Below, one piece after another: positions 5,316 to 6,287 of a DNA stretch of 6,287 bases (positions are counted from its first letter, which is position 1; each line of letters starts with the position of its first letter). This stretch comes from Candidatus Nanosynbacter colneyensis. GTDB taxonomy: Bacteria; Patescibacteriota; Saccharimonadia; Saccharimonadales; Saccharimonadaceae. A program made the position numbers and the translations under genes. The stretch is taken from positions 1 through 6,287 of the forward strand of contig JANDWE010000007.1 of NCBI GenBank assembly GCA_024330325.1, written 5' to 3'. The notes under the pieces were generated by a model. The model made no database searches, was not told where the DNA came from, and saw only the letters and a list, made by a program, of their open reading frames with translations.

Positions 5316-6287
5316 ATGGACGAACCAATTCACATCACGTCTGAAATAGGAAAACTTAAGACCGTTCTATTGCATCGGCCAGGTGAAGAACTGGAAAATT
5401 TGACGCCAGACTATCTGACCGATCTTTTATTTGACGATATTCCATATCTGAAAGTAGCGCAGGCTGAACACGATGCTTTTGCGGAAGTATTGAGAAGTCG
5501 TGGAATCGAAGTTTTGTATCTGGATCAATTGGTCGCCGAGGCAATTAGCACAGATCAATTGCGTGAACAATTTGTTGATGAAATGTTGGCTGCTTCTAAG
5601 CAGGATTCGCGCCGTGTTACTCAAACATTGCGTCAATTCTTGTTGGACTTGCCAACTCACGCTATGATCCGCAAGATTATGGCTGGTGTTCGTAAGGATG
5701 AAATTACTTTGCCTCCAGATCAGCATCAACAACTTCACAATATGATCGAGAAAAATCATTATCCGTTCTATCTCGATCCAATGCCAAACCTATACTTTAC
5801 ACGCGACCCAGCTGCCGCAATTGGCAACGGTTTGACGATCAACAAGATGCACTGGACGGCTCGTCGTCGTGAATCGCTATTTATGCGCTACATTATCGAC
5901 CACCATCCACGTTTTGCTAATCGTGCGCCAGTTTGGTACAACCGCACAGAGAAATTCTCAATGGAAGGTGGTGACGAATTAATATTAAGCGATAAGGTTA
6001 TGGCAATTGGTGTTTCAGAGCGAACAACCGCTGAGGCAATTGAAAAGATGGCAACCAAGCTGTTTGCTGGCTCGAAATTCGAGAAAGTCATCGCTATGGA
6101 AATTCCAAAATCTCACGCCTTTATGCACCTAGACACCGTGTTTACGATGATTGATCGTGATAAGTTTACGATTCACCCAGAAATTCGCGACCATGGCGGC
6201 AGGATGAATTGTTTCATTTTGGAGAAAGTTGAAGGTCAGCCGTTCCCACGAATTACACACGAAACAGACTTGGAGCATGTCTTGAGG
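5316..6287 (+). CDS. arcA: Arginine deiminase ArcA (3' end beyond the window)
   Basis: Translation from the ATG gives 324 residues, open to the window edge; family members are usually about 400-420 long. The enzyme hydrolyses L-arginine to L-citrulline and ammonia, the first step of the arginine deiminase pathway, in which ArcB and ArcC then produce ornithine and ATP. It acts in the cytoplasm. The guanidino-modifying fold shows an N-terminal KTVLLHRPG (15-23), FTRDP with D164, MEGGDE with E217, and HLDTVFT with H271 and D273. These correspond in order and spacing to D161, E213, H269 and D271 of the Mycoplasma arginini enzyme. The nucleophilic cysteine near the C-terminus is expected past the edge and cannot be checked. 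The region from [13 protein letters not shown] (158-170) is the classic family signature. An in-frame stop at 5292-5294 limits the start to GTG 5313 or ATG 5316, and the Shine-Dalgarno spacing favours the ATG. It has its own promoter; arcB, arcC and an arginine/ornithine antiporter could follow. Confidence 0.96.
   Translation, partial: MDEPIHITSEIGKLKTVLLHRPGEELENLTPDYLTDLLFDDIPYLKVAQAEHDAFAEVLRSRGIEVLYLDQLVAEAISTDQLREQFVDEMLAASKQDSRRVTQTLRQFLLDLPTHAMIRKIMAGVRKDEITLPPDQHQQLHNMIEKNHYPFYLDPMPNLYFTRDPAAAIGNGLTINKMHWTARRRESLFMRYIIDHHPRFANRAPVWYNRTEKFSMEGGDELILSDKVMAIGVSERTTAEAIEKMATKLFAGSKFEKVIAMEIPKSHAFMHLDTVFTMIDRDKFTIHPEIRDHGGRMNCFILEKVEGQPFPRITHETDLEHVLR

Noticed and set aside
5427..5759. Minus-strand open frame opposite arcA.
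   Set aside because: The plus strand encodes arginine deiminase with all expected motifs, so this is an antisense shadow.

Overview
The window reads as compact bacterial chromosome with four complete genes and two partial ones. About 97% of it is coding and there is no gene-free stretch longer than 98 bases. I see no tRNA, rRNA, CRISPR array, insertion sequence or attachment site. The best organism guess is a Candidatus Saccharibacteria (TM7, Patescibacteria) genome. This rests on the tight spacing, a base composition that looks to be in the low to mid 40s % G+C in the ABC genes, standard genetic code use, a paired heterodimeric ABC exporter, and an arginine deiminase gene of the kind known from host-associated Saccharibacteria. 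It is an inference from gene content and style, not from a marker gene; a low-G+C Gram-positive bacterium is the main alternative.

Layout. Positions 2-34 may be the last codons of an upstream gene, whose stop abuts the next start. Positions 35-1795 and 1795-3789 (+) encode the two halves of a heterodimeric type IV ABC exporter, joined by a one-base TAATG overlap. The first half carries the degenerate Walker B/H-loop residues and a normal signature. The second carries the normal Walker B/H-loop and a degenerate signature, plus an unusually long outer loop. Together they form one active and one degenerate ATP site, the BmrC/BmrD, LmrC/LmrD and TM287/TM288 arrangement. Positions 3797-4537 (-) run convergently and end 7 bases from the exporter stop. 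They encode a protein with two GxxH motifs and an R-E-x-x-L-A motif, resembling the ChaN/TIKI/erythromycin-esterase-like superfamily. After a 98-base divergent spacer, 4636-5268 (+) encodes a TylF/macrocin-type O-methyltransferase. From 5316 to the window edge (+) lies arcA, arginine deiminase, truncated before its catalytic cysteine.

How the genes relate. Only the ABC pair forms a clear operon and a clear complex. The methyltransferase appears to have its own promoter, with a perfect -10 box placed so that transcription would begin at or within a base or two of its ATG, suggesting a leaderless mRNA. arcA has a separate extended -10 promoter and a strong Shine-Dalgarno sequence. In the deiminase pathway arginine is converted to citrulline and ammonia, and ornithine transcarbamylase and carbamate kinase then yield ATP; those later genes would be expected beyond the right edge. 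I see no direct functional link between the exporter, the TIKI-like protein, the methyltransferase and ArcA.
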